This document shows positions 8,388 to 18,105 of a stretch of DNA of 64,000 nucleotides, one piece after another. Position 1 is the first letter of the stretch, and the number at the start of each line of letters is the position of its first letter. The stretch spans positions 1-64,000 of the forward strand of contig CAYZQO010000031.1 of assembly GCA_964480725.1 (NCBI GenBank). The letters are read 5' to 3'. Under the pieces are notes generated by a model. The model was given only the letters and a program-made list of their open reading frames with translations, had not been told where the DNA came from and did no database searches. The translations under genes were made by a program, and so were the position numbers. Source of the stretch: JAFGBI01 sp964480725. Its GTDB lineage: Bacteria; Myxococcota_A; Polyangia; Polyangiales; Polyangiaceae.

Positions 8388-10763
8388 ATGGCATTCATCG
8401 CTCGGTTCTTCGTCCCTCCCTGTCTCCTCCTGCTCGCCACGAGCTACGGCTGCTCGCCGGCTCCAGCCGAGGGGGACGGTACCGGAACGCCCGAGGCCCC
8501 GGCTTGTCCGCTCGGCGCCGTCCAGTGCGCGAGCGGTTGCGCGGACCTGCAGCAGAGCGCAGCGAATTGTGGCGCTTGCGACCACGCCTGTCCCCCCGAT
8601 CGCTCGTGCAAGGCCGGGGTGTGCACCTGCCCGGAGGGGCTGACGAGCTGCGGCGAGCTGTGCGTCGATCTCCAGTCCGACGCCACGAACTGCGGTAACT
8701 GCGGCGTGGACTGCACCACCGCGGGTCAGGTCTGCTCGCTCGGGGCCTGCTCGACGATTTGTGCGCAGGGGCTCACGCTCTGCGGCGCGGGTTGCGTCGA
8801 TCTCACCAGCAGTCGGGACAACTGCGGTCAATGCGGGACCGTCTGCTCCCCGGCGCAGATCTGCGCCGGGAGCCTGTGCGGCTGCGCCTCTGGGATGACC
8901 CCCTGCGGGATCGAGTGCCTGAACACGGCGAGCGATCCGCTCAACTGTGGCGCCTGCGGCGTGGCCTGCGCCGGTGGCGCGACCTGCCAGAGCGGCGTTT
9001 GCGTCGGGGGGCAGACCGGGAGCGGCGGCACCGGGGGCGTCGACGGCAGCGGCGGGACGGGCAACACCGCCGGCACGGGCGCGACCGCCGGCACGGGCGG
9101 CACCGCTGGCACGGGCGCCGCACCGGCCACCGGCGCGGCCCCCGGCACCGGCGGCATCAGCGGTACCGGCGGGACGGATCCGGTGACGGGATCGGGCGTG
9201 ACGTTCTCGCCGCCGAGCGGCACCTTCGAGGGGAGCCTCGCGGTCACCCTCGCGGTGGCGGACGCCGGGGCGGAGATCCGCTACACGCTGGACGGGACCG
9301 CGCCGACGGCCGCCTCCACCCTCTTCGCGGGCTCGCCGATCGCCGTCACCGCTTCGACTCAGATCATCGCGCAGGCGTTCTCGAGCGGGATCGAGATCAC
9401 GGAGCCGGCGGCCGCCGTGTACGTGCAGCGGGCCATCGACGTGACGGTCGACCTTCCTCTGCTCGTCCTCGATAGTTACGGCGCCGGCAACCCGGAGGGC
9501 GACGGAGAGAGTTCCCCCTGGATGCCGACGCCGGCGGATCGTCCGTTCATGGACGCGGCGCTCCTGGTTTACGAGGACGTGGGGGCCACGCTGAGCGGAA
9601 CCCCGACTTTGGCGACGCGCGCGGGCTTCCACCTCCGGGGCAACTCCTCGGCGATGTTCCCCAAGCCGCCCTACCGGCTTGAGCTCCGCAACCCCGAGGG
9701 CGAGGACGCGCGGCACGAGATGCTGGGGATGCCGGCGGACGGCGACTGGGTGCTGCGCAACCCGTACGCCGACAAGGCCCTGATGCGGGACGCCTTCTTC
9801 TATGGGCTCGCGGCAGACCTCGGGTTCAAGGCGCCGCGCTTCGCCTTCTGCGAGCTCTACCGCAACGGTGGCCCCGGGCCCGTGGACGCAGAGGATTACC
9901 TCGGCGTTTACCTCCTGGTCGAGACCATCGAGAACAGCAGCAGCCGCATCGATCTCGAGCAGCTCAAGGAGGAGCACCGAGCGCTCCCCGAGATCAGCGG
10001 CGGCTACATCTTCAAGTTCGAGTGGAGCGCGGTGGAGGAGCCGGAGGTCGAGTGCCTCTCGGCGACCCATTGCTGGTCCGACCTCGAGGTGGTCGACCCC
10101 GTCCCACTCAACGTGGAGCAGGAATCCTGGCTGGAGCAGCACCTATCGGGCTTCGCGGACGCGCTCTTTGGCGGCAGCTTCGGCGATCCGAGCGCCGGCT
10201 ACGCGCCGTACATCGACGTCGGCTCCTTCGTCGATCAGGTCATCCTCAACGAGCTTGGGCGCGAGATGGACGCCTACATCCGCAGCCAGCATTTTCACAA
10301 GGACCGGGACGGCAAGATCTTCGCCGGGCCGATCTGGGATCGGGATCTGACCTTCGGCGTGGGCGGTTCCTTCGAGAACGACCAGATCGAGGGCTGGCAG
10401 TACGAGCAGACGGCGCGCAGCGGTGGCGGCACCGGGTTCCCGGGGATGGCGAACCCGGGCAACGACTGGTTCCCACGGTTGATGGAGGAGCCAGGGTTCG
10501 TCGCCAGCGTGGTCGCGCGCTGGAAGGAGCTCCGCCAGGGGCAGCTCTCGGACGCCCAGCTCGACGCGCGGGTCGACACCCTGGCTGCTCCTCTCGCGGC
10601 GGCCGCCGTCCGCAACTTCGCCAAGTGGGACATCCTCACCACCGAGATGGTGCCCGCCAACATGTTCCACACCACGACCGAGGACACCTGGGAGGGCCAG
10701 GTAGCGTCGATGCGGAGCTGGATGCACCAGCGGGTCGCGTGGCTCGACACCCAGTGGCAGTAG
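8388..10763 (+). CDS. Secreted CotH-kinase-like lipoprotein with Cys-rich repeats
   Basis: A 791-residue exported protein. A hydrophobic signal ends in SYGC (Cys22), a slightly atypical lipobox. Residues about 35-205 are repeated Cys modules with patterns such as NCGACD, NCGNCG and NCGQCG. A Gly/Thr linker (about 207-262) follows, then a chitobiase-like beta sandwich with YTLDGTAPTAAS near residue 298. The rest is a CotH-type domain: GNSS, KPPYRLEL, then HFHKDRDGK and GPIWDRDLTFG (about 649). CotH relatives are protein kinases in Bacillus spores and adhesins in fungi. Here a surface-anchored role is likely, and kinase activity is unproven. The ATG at 8388 fits a signal peptide; no strong ribosome site is seen. 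Confidence 0.8.
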   Translation: MAFIARFFVPPCLLLLATSYGCSPAPAEGDGTGTPEAPACPLGAVQCASGCADLQQSAANCGACDHACPPDRSCKAGVCTCPEGLTSCGELCVDLQSDATNCGNCGVDCTTAGQVCSLGACSTICAQGLTLCGAGCVDLTSSRDNCGQCGTVCSPAQICAGSLCGCASGMTPCGIECLNTASDPLNCGACGVACAGGATCQSGVCVGGQTGSGGTGGVDGSGGTGNTAGTGATAGTGGTAGTGAAPATGAAPGTGGISGTGGTDPVTGSGVTFSPPSGTFEGSLAVTLAVADAGAEIRYTLDGTAPTAASTLFAGSPIAVTASTQIIAQAFSSGIEITEPAAAVYVQRAIDVTVDLPLLVLDSYGAGNPEGDGESSPWMPTPADRPFMDAALLVYEDVGATLSGTPTLATRAGFHLRGNSSAMFPKPPYRLELRNPEGEDARHEMLGMPADGDWVLRNPYADKALMRDAFFYGLAADLGFKAPRFAFCELYRNGGPGPVDAEDYLGVYLLVETIENSSSRIDLEQLKEEHRALPEISGGYIFKFEWSAVEEPEVECLSATHCWSDLEVVDPVPLNVEQESWLEQHLSGFADALFGGSFGDPSAGYAPYIDVGSFVDQVILNELGREMDAYIRSQHFHKDRDGKIFAGPIWDRDLTFGVGGSFENDQIEGWQYEQTARSGGGTGFPGMANPGNDWFPRLMEEPGFVASVVARWKELRQGQLSDAQLDARVDTLAAPLAAAAVRNFAKWDILTTEMVPANMFHTTTEDTWEGQVASMRSWMHQRVAWLDTQWQ
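9005..9180 (+). repeat. Coding Gly/Thr-rich linker repeat
   Basis: Irregular short repeats of GGCACGGGC type encode Thr-Gly-Gly and Ala-Gly-Thr runs inside the CotH-like protein. They separate the Cys-rich part from the beta-sandwich domain. Confidence 0.7.
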
Positions 10764-10860
10764 CGCCCGGGCCCTTGGGCTAATCGGGGCTCGCCCAATC
10801 GGCGCGGGATACTCATCGGTTGCGTGCCGTGGTACGTTGCCGCGCGGAGGACGTGGGGCA

Positions 10861-11547
10861 ATGCGAGGGGTCGGCGCTCTTCTGGTGTTTGCGCTCTCGT
10901 TCGGCTGCGGCGGCACCAGTACCGAGGATCCCGAGCCGAGCGCTGCCGGGGGGAACGGCACGGACAATGGCGGCGCTGGGGCCGGTGGGGCAGTCACCGG
11001 CGGCGTGGCCGCGGGGGGCGATGCTGGCCCTGGGGGAGCGGAGGGCTCGGGCGGGTTGGGTGGCGACCCGGGTGCTCCGGTTCCGAGCGCCCGCGCGGCC
11101 TCGCGCGTCTCCCCGCTGACGGCGGGGTGCGGCATCGGCCCCTACCTCATCCCTGCGGTGGGCGAGCCGACGACGGACACCGTGGTCGGCACCCGGGTCG
11201 AGGACGGCGCAGACGGGGCGAGCGTCTCGTGCACCGTGTCCGTCCTCGACGGGGACGGGTACCAGATCCAGGTGAGCGTCGCCCAGGGCTCGAGCTTCGG
11301 GCTCTCCGGCGCCGTGTACGCCGACGCTGCCGGGGTCTACAGCGGCGACGGTGAGGTGACCTTCTACGCGCCCGCGGCGGACCAGGTTTCCTCGGCGAGC
11401 TGCGTACTGGTGATCGGCGTGCACCAGGAGATCGGGCCGGGCAAGGTCTGGGGTAGCTTCACCTGTACCGACTCGCGCATGGGATCCTTCGCTGGGGCGT
11501 CCTGCGATTTCGGCGGGAGTTTCCTGGCCGAGAGCTGCGGTACCTGA
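10861..11547 (+). CDS. Predicted lipoprotein of unknown function
   Basis: A 228-residue protein with a short signal peptide ending in SFGC (Cys16), a Gly/Ala-rich linker to about residue 80 and a compact secreted domain with four to six cysteines (including GCGIGPY, VSCTVS, ASCVL and FTCTDS) and alternating beta-strand-like hydrophobicity. I do not recognise the family. ATG 10861 was preferred because it starts the signal peptide directly. It lies 97 bases after the CotH-like gene on the same strand, so the two may be co-transcribed. Confidence 0.7.
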   Translation: MRGVGALLVFALSFGCGGTSTEDPEPSAAGGNGTDNGGAGAGGAVTGGVAAGGDAGPGGAEGSGGLGGDPGAPVPSARAASRVSPLTAGCGIGPYLIPAVGEPTTDTVVGTRVEDGADGASVSCTVSVLDGDGYQIQVSVAQGSSFGLSGAVYADAAGVYSGDGEVTFYAPAADQVSSASCVLVIGVHQEIGPGKVWGSFTCTDSRMGSFAGASCDFGGSFLAESCGT

Positions 11548-11580
11548 CGGCCGGCGCCGCTGTCCGATCGCGCGCGGCGC

Positions 11581-13146
11581 CTACGGCTCGGGCGCGTCCG
11601 CGAGAGGTGGCACGGGGACGGGGGGCGCGACGGGGCGCGGCGTGCCCCCCGCGGCGGGGGCGTCGCCGGCGTGCGCGCCGGCGTCCGCGGGCTCGACCAC
11701 GCGGAGCGTTAGCTGGGCGCTGTCGAGGTCGCCCGTCTCCGAGAAGCTCAGCGGCTCCCCGTCGAGCGGGCCCACGAGCAGCGGATCCCCGTCGACCTCG
11801 GCGATTGCGGGGTCGCGCAGGTAGAGCGGGCGACCCGTGGCGTCGTCGAGTGTGCAGGGGATCCAGGAGGCGTCCGTCGCGTTCACCCCGAGCGCGACGC
11901 TCCCGGGATGGCCGTAGAGCGTGCGCTGGCCGCACCGGAGCTCGGCGATGCACCAGCCGCCCCCGTTCACGAAGCGCGCCAGGCGCGTCTCGAGCCGGCA
12001 GCGCGTACCGATCGGGAGCCGGAGCTCTGGCGCCGTCGCCGCCACCACGAGCTCCCGGCTGAGGGGACTCGGATCGTAGATCGCGGGTCCGTGGAGGGGC
12101 GACCTCGCCAACTCGCCGCGCCGGTGGCCGAAGCGCTCGAGGTGGACCATCACCTTGCCTCCCTCGACCTCGAAGGGCTGATCCTCGCCGGTCTGGAAGA
12201 CGACCGTGTCCTCGTCGGTGGGGTCGAAGAGCTCGAGGTGATAGAGCAGCTCCGCCTCCGGCGCCGCGTCGGCGTCGACCGGGGGCGCGAGCGCGCTCGG
12301 GGCCGCCGCCGCGGTCGCTCCCGGCGCTGCTCCTGACGGTGCCACCGCCACTCCGACCCACTCGTTGATCCGGACCGGGCCCCGGGGCAGCCGGATCTGG
12401 GTGTCCCCGCAGTCGAGGCGAGGAGGCAGGGTCCCGAAGCGGTTGGCCGTGACGCCGAGCGTGCAGGGGCGCCCCATCAGGTCGGGCTGGCTCGACTCGA
12501 CGACCTTCCCCGTCCACTCGATCTGCGGTTTGACACGCCCGCGCAGCCCAGGAGCCTCGGGCATGGGCGTCTCCGCCGCCGTCGCCCGGGCGCGCGGCGC
12601 CATCGGGAAGTATTCGGGGACCACGGGTGGACGTGTCTTCTTCTTGCCGGACACGGCGACCAAGGTGCTGACGCCGATCCCCCCGAGCACGATCGCGCAG
12701 CCGATGCTCGATAGCACCCCGCGACCGGCCGGGCGCAGACCGGCGGGGAGCTCGACCTGCTCGGCAGGGGGGCCCGCTGCCCCCGTCGACGCGGCGCCGG
12801 GCGCCGTCGCCGCGCCCGGGCGCGTGGGGCGCGGTGGAAGCGGAGGTGACGCGCCGACGGCGAACGCGGGTGGCGCCGGCGCCGCGCCGCGGGTCGGCGT
12901 CGCGCTGCCGGCGCGCGGGGGGATGGGTGGGGGCAGGCTGGGCGAGCGGCGGGCGGCGCCCGCGCGCACCGAGGTGGGCCGCGCGGTGGCGCTGCTGTCC
13001 CACGGTGGCGGCGTCACTTCCCCCGGGGCTCTCGGTGCTGCTCCTCGCGCCCACGGCGCGAGCGACTCGGGCGCGGCTCGACCACAGGTTTCGCACGTCG
13101 CCGTGGCCGAGCTCAGGCTCGCTCCGCATCGTTCGCATCGCGGCAT
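11581..13146 (-). CDS. Zinc-ribbon single-pass membrane protein, unknown function
   Basis: A 521-residue protein beginning with a rubredoxin-like zinc ribbon (CERC near residue 4, CETC near 18), then a Pro/Ala-rich cytoplasmic linker, one membrane helix near residue 145 (SIGCAIVLGGIGVSTLVAV) followed by lysines, and a C-terminal extracytoplasmic region of beta-rich character. The architecture is frequent in Myxococcota but has no established job. ATG 13146 is chosen over an upstream in-frame start because a GAGGAG ribosome site lies about six bases before it and the zinc ribbon starts at once. The gene converges on the lipoprotein ending at 11547. Confidence 0.75.
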   Translation of the reverse strand: MPRCERCGASLSSATATCETCGRAAPESLAPWARGAAPRAPGEVTPPPWDSSATARPTSVRAGAARRSPSLPPPIPPRAGSATPTRGAAPAPPAFAVGASPPLPPRPTRPGAATAPGAASTGAAGPPAEQVELPAGLRPAGRGVLSSIGCAIVLGGIGVSTLVAVSGKKKTRPPVVPEYFPMAPRARATAAETPMPEAPGLRGRVKPQIEWTGKVVESSQPDLMGRPCTLGVTANRFGTLPPRLDCGDTQIRLPRGPVRINEWVGVAVAPSGAAPGATAAAAPSALAPPVDADAAPEAELLYHLELFDPTDEDTVVFQTGEDQPFEVEGGKVMVHLERFGHRRGELARSPLHGPAIYDPSPLSRELVVAATAPELRLPIGTRCRLETRLARFVNGGGWCIAELRCGQRTLYGHPGSVALGVNATDASWIPCTLDDATGRPLYLRDPAIAEVDGDPLLVGPLDGEPLSFSETGDLDSAQLTLRVVEPADAGAHAGDAPAAGGTPRPVAPPVPVPPLADAPEP

Positions 13147-13279
13147 TGGTCGCTCCTCACCGCCCAAGGTACCACGAATCGGGTCGTCGCCGCGCCCGGG
13201 GCGGGGTCGCGCCCGGGCGTTGAAGGAGCGCCGGATGGGCTCGTGCGTCGCGTCATCGGGACGCGCGAGCCCGCCGTGT

Positions 13280-15757
13280 TCATCCCGACTCCGCGGCTCG
13301 CGCTGCGACGACGAGCTCGTTGGCGAGGTCCCGGAGACTCGAGGCGCTGAACGGCTTGTCGATGCGACGGTTCTGCACGCGCGCGACGTAGGCGGTCGCG
13401 CCCGGGGTGAAGGTACCGCCGGTCACGAACACGACCCGCTGTGCGAGCGAGGGGTCCGCCTCGACGAGCCAGGTGTGCAGGTCCATCCCCGATGTTCCCG
13501 GCATCATCAGATCGCAGAATACTGCGTCGAAGCGGCGATCCTGCACGAGGCGCACGCGTGCGGCCTCGCCGGAAGCCTCCGCCACCACCTCGTGCTGGGG
13601 CTCTAGGATCCGCGTCATGATCGCGCGGACCCCCTCGTCGTCGTCGATCACCAGGATGCGACCGCGGAGGGGCGGGCGATCCGCGGGACGCTCCGCCTGC
13701 GTCGTTGCAGGCGCCGGCGTCAGTTGCTCGGCGGCCCGCGGCAGCCGGACCTGGAAGCGAGCCCCCTGGCCGACCGCGCTCTCGAAGGTGAGCCCGCCGC
13801 CGAACCCAGCGACGATGTCCCGGCAGATGGACAGGCCGAGCCCGGTCCCCATCCCGGCGGGCTTGGTCGAGAAGAAGGGCTCGAAGATGTGGCTTTGCTG
13901 TTCCGGCGAGATGCCGCGGCCCGTGTCGCTCACCGCCGCGAAGACGTCGTCCCCGTCGGACCAGGTGCGTACGCGGATCTCGTTGTGCTCGAGATCCCCC
14001 GCCTCGATCGCGTGGGCAGCGTTGACGAGCAGGTTGAGGAACACCTGCGCGAGCTTCCCGTCCGAGGCGAGCACCGGCGGGACTGGCGAGATCTCCTGGA
14101 CCAGGCGAGCCCGGTGTCGGATCTCGTTGTGCGCCACCGTGATCGCATGCTCGATGCCGATGCGGATGTCGGTTGCGACCAGCTCGGTCTGATCGACGCG
14201 CGAGAGCGCGCCGACGCTGCGGACGATGTCGGCGATGCGCTCGGTGCTGGAACGCGCCTGTGCCACCTGCGCCAAGACGTCATCGAGCCGTTCTGGGTCG
14301 AACCGCCGCTGCGGCTCGCCCAGGGCCAGCGCCACCGCGTCCGGTCCCGCCCGATCGAGCAGGGTGTCGTGGCAGCGCCGCATCGCGTCGAAGAGCGACG
14401 GCAGTTCCTTGGCGAGGCTCTTCAGGCAGTCCAGGACGTAGGACAGAGGGTTGTTGATCTCGTGGGCGACGCTGGCGGCGACCAGTCCCATGCTGGCGAG
14501 CCGATCGGACTGGGCGGCGCCCGCCTGGAGCCGGCGCTCGCGGGTCATGTCGCGGAATACCCAGACGCGCCCGAGGGGGGAGCCCCGCGCGTCCACGACG
14601 GGCGCGCTGTGGCGGTCGAAAGTCCTGCCGTCCGCGAGGCGGACCTCGTCTCGGCTCCGTTGCGTCCACTCGGCGCCGAGGCGGCGGATCTCGGCGAGGA
14701 ACGAGCCGGCGTCCAGCACGAGCGGCGCGATATGGTCCAGGATGACCGCCTCCTCGCGCATCTGCATCAGCTCGGCGGGGATCCCCCACATCTGCTGGAA
14801 GCGGCGGTTGTGCCAGAGGACGTGGCCGTTTGCGTCGACGGTCAGGATCCCATCGACAGATGCCTCGCTCTGCGACTCGAGCAGCGTGCGCTGGAAGTCG
14901 AGCTCGGCCTCCACCCGCCGCCGCTCGTCGAGCTCCGTCTGCAGCTGCGCGTTCAGCCGGTCGAGCCCGGCGTGCGCGATGACTCGCTCCACGGTGTGGA
15001 GCAGCCGATCGAGGTAACCATTGCGCTTGGTGAGGTAGTCGGCGGCGCCGAGCCGCAAGGTGGCCATAGCGGCGGCCTCGTCGCCCTTGCCCGAGAGGAT
15101 GACGAAGGGTGGCAGCGGCAATCCGCGCCGCCTCGCCTCCCGGACGAGGTCGAGGCCGCTCTGGCCGGGGAGCCGCAGATCGATCAGCGCCGCGTCGGGG
15201 GTCGGAGGGCGCTCGAGGCGCTCCAGCGCCGCGGCGGCGGAACGAACGACCTCGAGCTCGAACCTTGGCGCCGCGTCGGCGAAGTGGCGCTGGGTGAGCT
15301 CGATGTCCATCGCCAGGTGCTCCACGTAGAGGACCCGCCAGGGTCCCTCGGCGCCGCGGCTCTGGGCGCGCTCGACGCGGCTCTCCGCGAGCACCCCTCG
15401 GATCAGCTCCGGGAGGTCCCGGAGGTAGTCGCCGGACTTGGCGATGTAGTACGCCGCGCCCAGGCGGAGCGCCTGCACGACCAGCTCCTCGTCGCCAGCG
15501 CCCGTCACCAGCACCACGGGGACCGGCGCCTCCGCGCGCGACAGCGCCCGCAGGACTTCGAGCCCCTCCGTGTCGGGCAGGTGATGGTCGAGCAGGACGA
15601 GATCGGGGTGAGTGTGAGCGACGGCCTCGAGGCAGGCCTCGCCGGTGGCGACCACCAGGAGGTCAAAGTCCGGGGCGTGCTCGGCGAGGAACTCGCGGGT
15701 CAGATCGGCGTCCTGGGCGCAGTCCTCCGCGTAGACGATCCGGATGGGGGGGGTCAC
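13280..15757 (-). CDS. Hybrid histidine kinase with two N-terminal and one C-terminal receiver domains
   Basis: An 825-residue signalling protein: receiver 1 (about 1-125, phospho-acceptor in LVLLDHHLPD), receiver 2 (about 140-265, ALIDLRLPG), coiled segment, PAS domain, HisKA with VAHEINNPLS, HATPase_c with GTGLGLSI, and receiver 3 (from about 695; VIDDDEG, FCDLMMPG). No DNA-binding output is present. The start is GTG 15757, whose GTGA overlaps the stop of the upstream receiver gene, with GGGAGG just before it. The order of domains suggests phosphate is received at the front, and that the last receiver either tunes the kinase or passes phosphate on. Confidence 0.85.
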   Translation of the reverse strand: MTPPIRIVYAEDCAQDADLTREFLAEHAPDFDLLVVATGEACLEAVAHTHPDLVLLDHHLPDTEGLEVLRALSRAEAPVPVVLVTGAGDEELVVQALRLGAAYYIAKSGDYLRDLPELIRGVLAESRVERAQSRGAEGPWRVLYVEHLAMDIELTQRHFADAAPRFELEVVRSAAAALERLERPPTPDAALIDLRLPGQSGLDLVREARRRGLPLPPFVILSGKGDEAAAMATLRLGAADYLTKRNGYLDRLLHTVERVIAHAGLDRLNAQLQTELDERRRVEAELDFQRTLLESQSEASVDGILTVDANGHVLWHNRRFQQMWGIPAELMQMREEAVILDHIAPLVLDAGSFLAEIRRLGAEWTQRSRDEVRLADGRTFDRHSAPVVDARGSPLGRVWVFRDMTRERRLQAGAAQSDRLASMGLVAASVAHEINNPLSYVLDCLKSLAKELPSLFDAMRRCHDTLLDRAGPDAVALALGEPQRRFDPERLDDVLAQVAQARSSTERIADIVRSVGALSRVDQTELVATDIRIGIEHAITVAHNEIRHRARLVQEISPVPPVLASDGKLAQVFLNLLVNAAHAIEAGDLEHNEIRVRTWSDGDDVFAAVSDTGRGISPEQQSHIFEPFFSTKPAGMGTGLGLSICRDIVAGFGGGLTFESAVGQGARFQVRLPRAAEQLTPAPATTQAERPADRPPLRGRILVIDDDEGVRAIMTRILEPQHEVVAEASGEAARVRLVQDRRFDAVFCDLMMPGTSGMDLHTWLVEADPSLAQRVVFVTGGTFTPGATAYVARVQNRRIDKPFSASSLRDLANELVVAARAAESG

Positions 15758-16245
15758 CCGGGCCTCCCGGAGTTCGGCGGGAACGGCGGCTCGTTGGTCA
15801 GGAGCCAGTAGCACTTGATCTGGCGCACCACCTCGGCGAAGGCGGCAAAGTCGACCGGTTTGACGATGTACGAGTTGACGCCGAGCTCGTACGCGCGCGA
15901 CACGTCCCGGTTATCGCGCGAGGTGGTGAGGACCACGAAGGGGATCCGTCGCCAGACCGGGTCCCGCCGCGCCGCTATTAGCACCTCGATCCCGTCCACC
16001 CGCGGGAGCCGGAGGTCGAGGAGCACCAGCAGCGGGAGGGTCTCGTCGCCAGGGGTGGCGTGGGCGCCGAAGAACGCCAGCGCCTCCTCGCCGTCCCGGC
16101 AGATGCTCACCGGGTTGAGCACGCCGTGCTCCTCAAAGGCCTGTAGCGTCAGGTCCAGATCCATCGGGTTGTCCTCGACGAGGAGGATGGGTCGCGCGCG
16201 GGCCCGAGCCGGTGCCGAACGGCCGCTGTCCAGTAGGGTCGTCAC
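15754..16245 (-). CDS. Stand-alone response regulator receiver (Rcp1-like)
   Basis: A 163-residue single receiver domain with acidic pocket VEDNPMDLD, phospho-acceptor in LLDLRLPRVDG and conserved Lys in YIVKPVD. It resembles the CheY/Rcp1-type regulators that partner phytochrome-like kinases. GTG 16245 overlaps the stop of the preceding kinase (GTGA), and its own stop overlaps the next gene in the same manner, so kinase, receiver and hybrid kinase are translated as a coupled set. It probably shuttles phosphate between the two kinases. Confidence 0.88.
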   Translation of the reverse strand: MTTLLDSGRSAPARARARPILLVEDNPMDLDLTLQAFEEHGVLNPVSICRDGEEALAFFGAHATPGDETLPLLVLLDLRLPRVDGIEVLIAARRDPVWRRIPFVVLTTSRDNRDVSRAYELGVNSYIVKPVDFAAFAEVVRQIKCYWLLTNEPPFPPNSGRPG

Positions 16246-17924
16246 GTCGTCCCTTCTCCCGCTGGTCGTGCGCCTGGCGGCCGGGGCAGCTCGAAGGAGA
16301 AGGTCGCACCCTGTCCCGGCGCCGACTCCGCCCAGATGCGCCCGCCCTGCTTGTCGAGGACCTTGCGCGCGATGGCCAGACCGGCGCCGGTCCCCTCGTA
16401 GTCCTCCGCGCGCACCAGGCGGTTGAAGAGCCCGAAGATGCGATCGTGGTACCGCATGTCGAACCCGATCCCGTTGTCCGTGACGGTGATCCGCCAGGCG
16501 TCCTCGCGCGCCTGAGCCGTGATGCGCAGGCAGGGCGGGGTGGCTGTCCGCGAGTACTTGAGGGCGTTATCGACGAGGTTGGCGAGCACCTGGTTCAGCC
16601 CCCGCTCCCAAGTGGTCACGACGAGCGGCGGGAGGTCGAGCGTCACCTCCACGCCCCGCTCCGACAGCACCAGCTCGCGGTCGCGCAGGAGGGCGATGAC
16701 GAGGGGGCCGAGTTCGACGGCGGTGGGCGAGGGTGTCTCCGCGTCCAGCCGCGAGTAACGCAGCAGATCCTCGATGAGCTGATCGAGGTGCTCGGTGGCG
16801 GTCAGGATCTGGGAGAGGCAGAAGCGCGCGCGTTCTCCGAGCCCGGCCTGGTGCTTGCGCACCAGCTCGCCCGCGTACCCGGCGATGCCGCGCAGCGGCG
16901 CCTTGAGATCGTGGGAGACCGTGTAGGCGTAGTCCTTGAGCTCCTGGTTGCGCGCCGCGAGCTCGGCCGTTCGGGCGTGGATCTTCTCCTCCAGGCCCTC
17001 GGCGTGGCGCCGGAGTTCGGCGTTGAGCTGACGAACCTGCTCCTCCGCCCGCTTGCGCTCGGTGACGTCGCGCACGATCGCCTGTAGTAGCGTCTCGCCG
17101 GCGAGATCGAGGCGGTTCAGGCTGACTTCGGCCGCGAACGGCGCGCCGTCGGCCCTGCAGTGTGCCCACTCGAACGACTGCGGCTCGCCCGTGAGGGCGC
17201 GCTCGATCCACTCGAGGGCCGCTACGCGCGAGGCTCGTCCGTCGGGCTGCGTTGGTGGCGAGAAGCGGTGGGGCTCCGCGCCGACGATCTCCTCGCGTCG
17301 GCAGGCGAAGAGCTCGAGGGTCCGCTCGTTGCAGGCGACGAAGCGATCGTCGCGCATCAGGAAGATCGCGTCGCCGGCGGTGTCGAACAGGGTGCGGTAC
17401 CGGAGCTCGCTCTCACGGAGGGCCGCCTCGACCCGCTTCGCCTCGGTGACGTCGTGGAAGTAGATGGAGAGGCCGTCGGGGGAGGGGTAAATGACGTTCT
17501 CGAACCAGCGATCCCACGGTGCGAAATACTCCTCCAGGCGGAGCGGCCGCTGTTCGGCCATGGCGCGCTCGAATGCCAGGTGGAACGGTTGCCCCACGCC
17601 CTCGGGGAACTCGGTCCAGATGTGTTTGCCAACGAGCTCCTCGGGTCGCCGTCCGAAAAGCTCTCCGGCTCGGGCGTTGACGTAGGTGTAGCGCCAGTTC
17701 TGATCGAGGGCGACGAACGCATCCGTCATCCGCTCGAAGATGGCGGTGAGCTGCCGTCGCGTGGCGGCGGCCTCGACGGCCGTGGCCGCGACCCGCCCTT
17801 CGAGGTTGGCCCGCGCAGTCTCGGATCTCCGGAGCGCCTCCTCGAGTCGCTCCCGCTCGGCTTCTGGACCGTCGAGCCGCTGCCGCGGGTCGACCTCGCG
17901 CTCGTCCGTATTTCGCGCCGTCAC
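16242..17924 (-). CDS. PAS-PAS sensor histidine kinase
   Basis: A 560-residue cytoplasmic kinase with an N-terminal coiled coil, two PAS domains (about 65-180 with FERMTDAFVALDQNWRYTYV, and 190-310), a second coiled coil, HisKA with YTVSHDLKAPLR and HATPase_c with NLVDNALKYS, DNGIGFD and GTGAGLAI. No membrane helix is visible, so the signal is likely intracellular (redox, light or ligand bound to PAS). The SHDLKAPLRG box is typical of kinases near phytochromes, but no bilin-binding GAF domain is present. GTG 17924 has a strong GGAGGGGGAG ribosome site; longer frames would add a disordered extension. It is the first gene of the coupled signalling trio. Confidence 0.85.
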   Translation of the reverse strand: MTARNTDEREVDPRQRLDGPEAERERLEEALRRSETARANLEGRVAATAVEAAATRRQLTAIFERMTDAFVALDQNWRYTYVNARAGELFGRRPEELVGKHIWTEFPEGVGQPFHLAFERAMAEQRPLRLEEYFAPWDRWFENVIYPSPDGLSIYFHDVTEAKRVEAALRESELRYRTLFDTAGDAIFLMRDDRFVACNERTLELFACRREEIVGAEPHRFSPPTQPDGRASRVAALEWIERALTGEPQSFEWAHCRADGAPFAAEVSLNRLDLAGETLLQAIVRDVTERKRAEEQVRQLNAELRRHAEGLEEKIHARTAELAARNQELKDYAYTVSHDLKAPLRGIAGYAGELVRKHQAGLGERARFCLSQILTATEHLDQLIEDLLRYSRLDAETPSPTAVELGPLVIALLRDRELVLSERGVEVTLDLPPLVVTTWERGLNQVLANLVDNALKYSRTATPPCLRITAQAREDAWRITVTDNGIGFDMRYHDRIFGLFNRLVRAEDYEGTGAGLAIARKVLDKQGGRIWAESAPGQGATFSFELPRPPGARPAGEGTT

Positions 17925-18105
17925 GCTCCCCCTCCCCGCTTCGCGGGCAGCGCCGAATCTTGCGCCCGCGAGGAGTACCCGGCAAGGAGGGGTCTGGGCG
18001 TCGGGCCCCCTCGAGCTGCGGGGGATGGCGGGATTCGTCACCAAATCCCGTGATGACGCCGCGCCACAGCCTCCGCGCCCGGCCCACGGCTCGAACGAGC
18101 CCCGG

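Noticed and set aside
11553..11581. GGCGCCG/CGGCGCC inverted repeat between convergent genes
   Set aside because: The arms overlap the stop region of one gene, the loop is long and there is no T run, so a terminator call is not supported.
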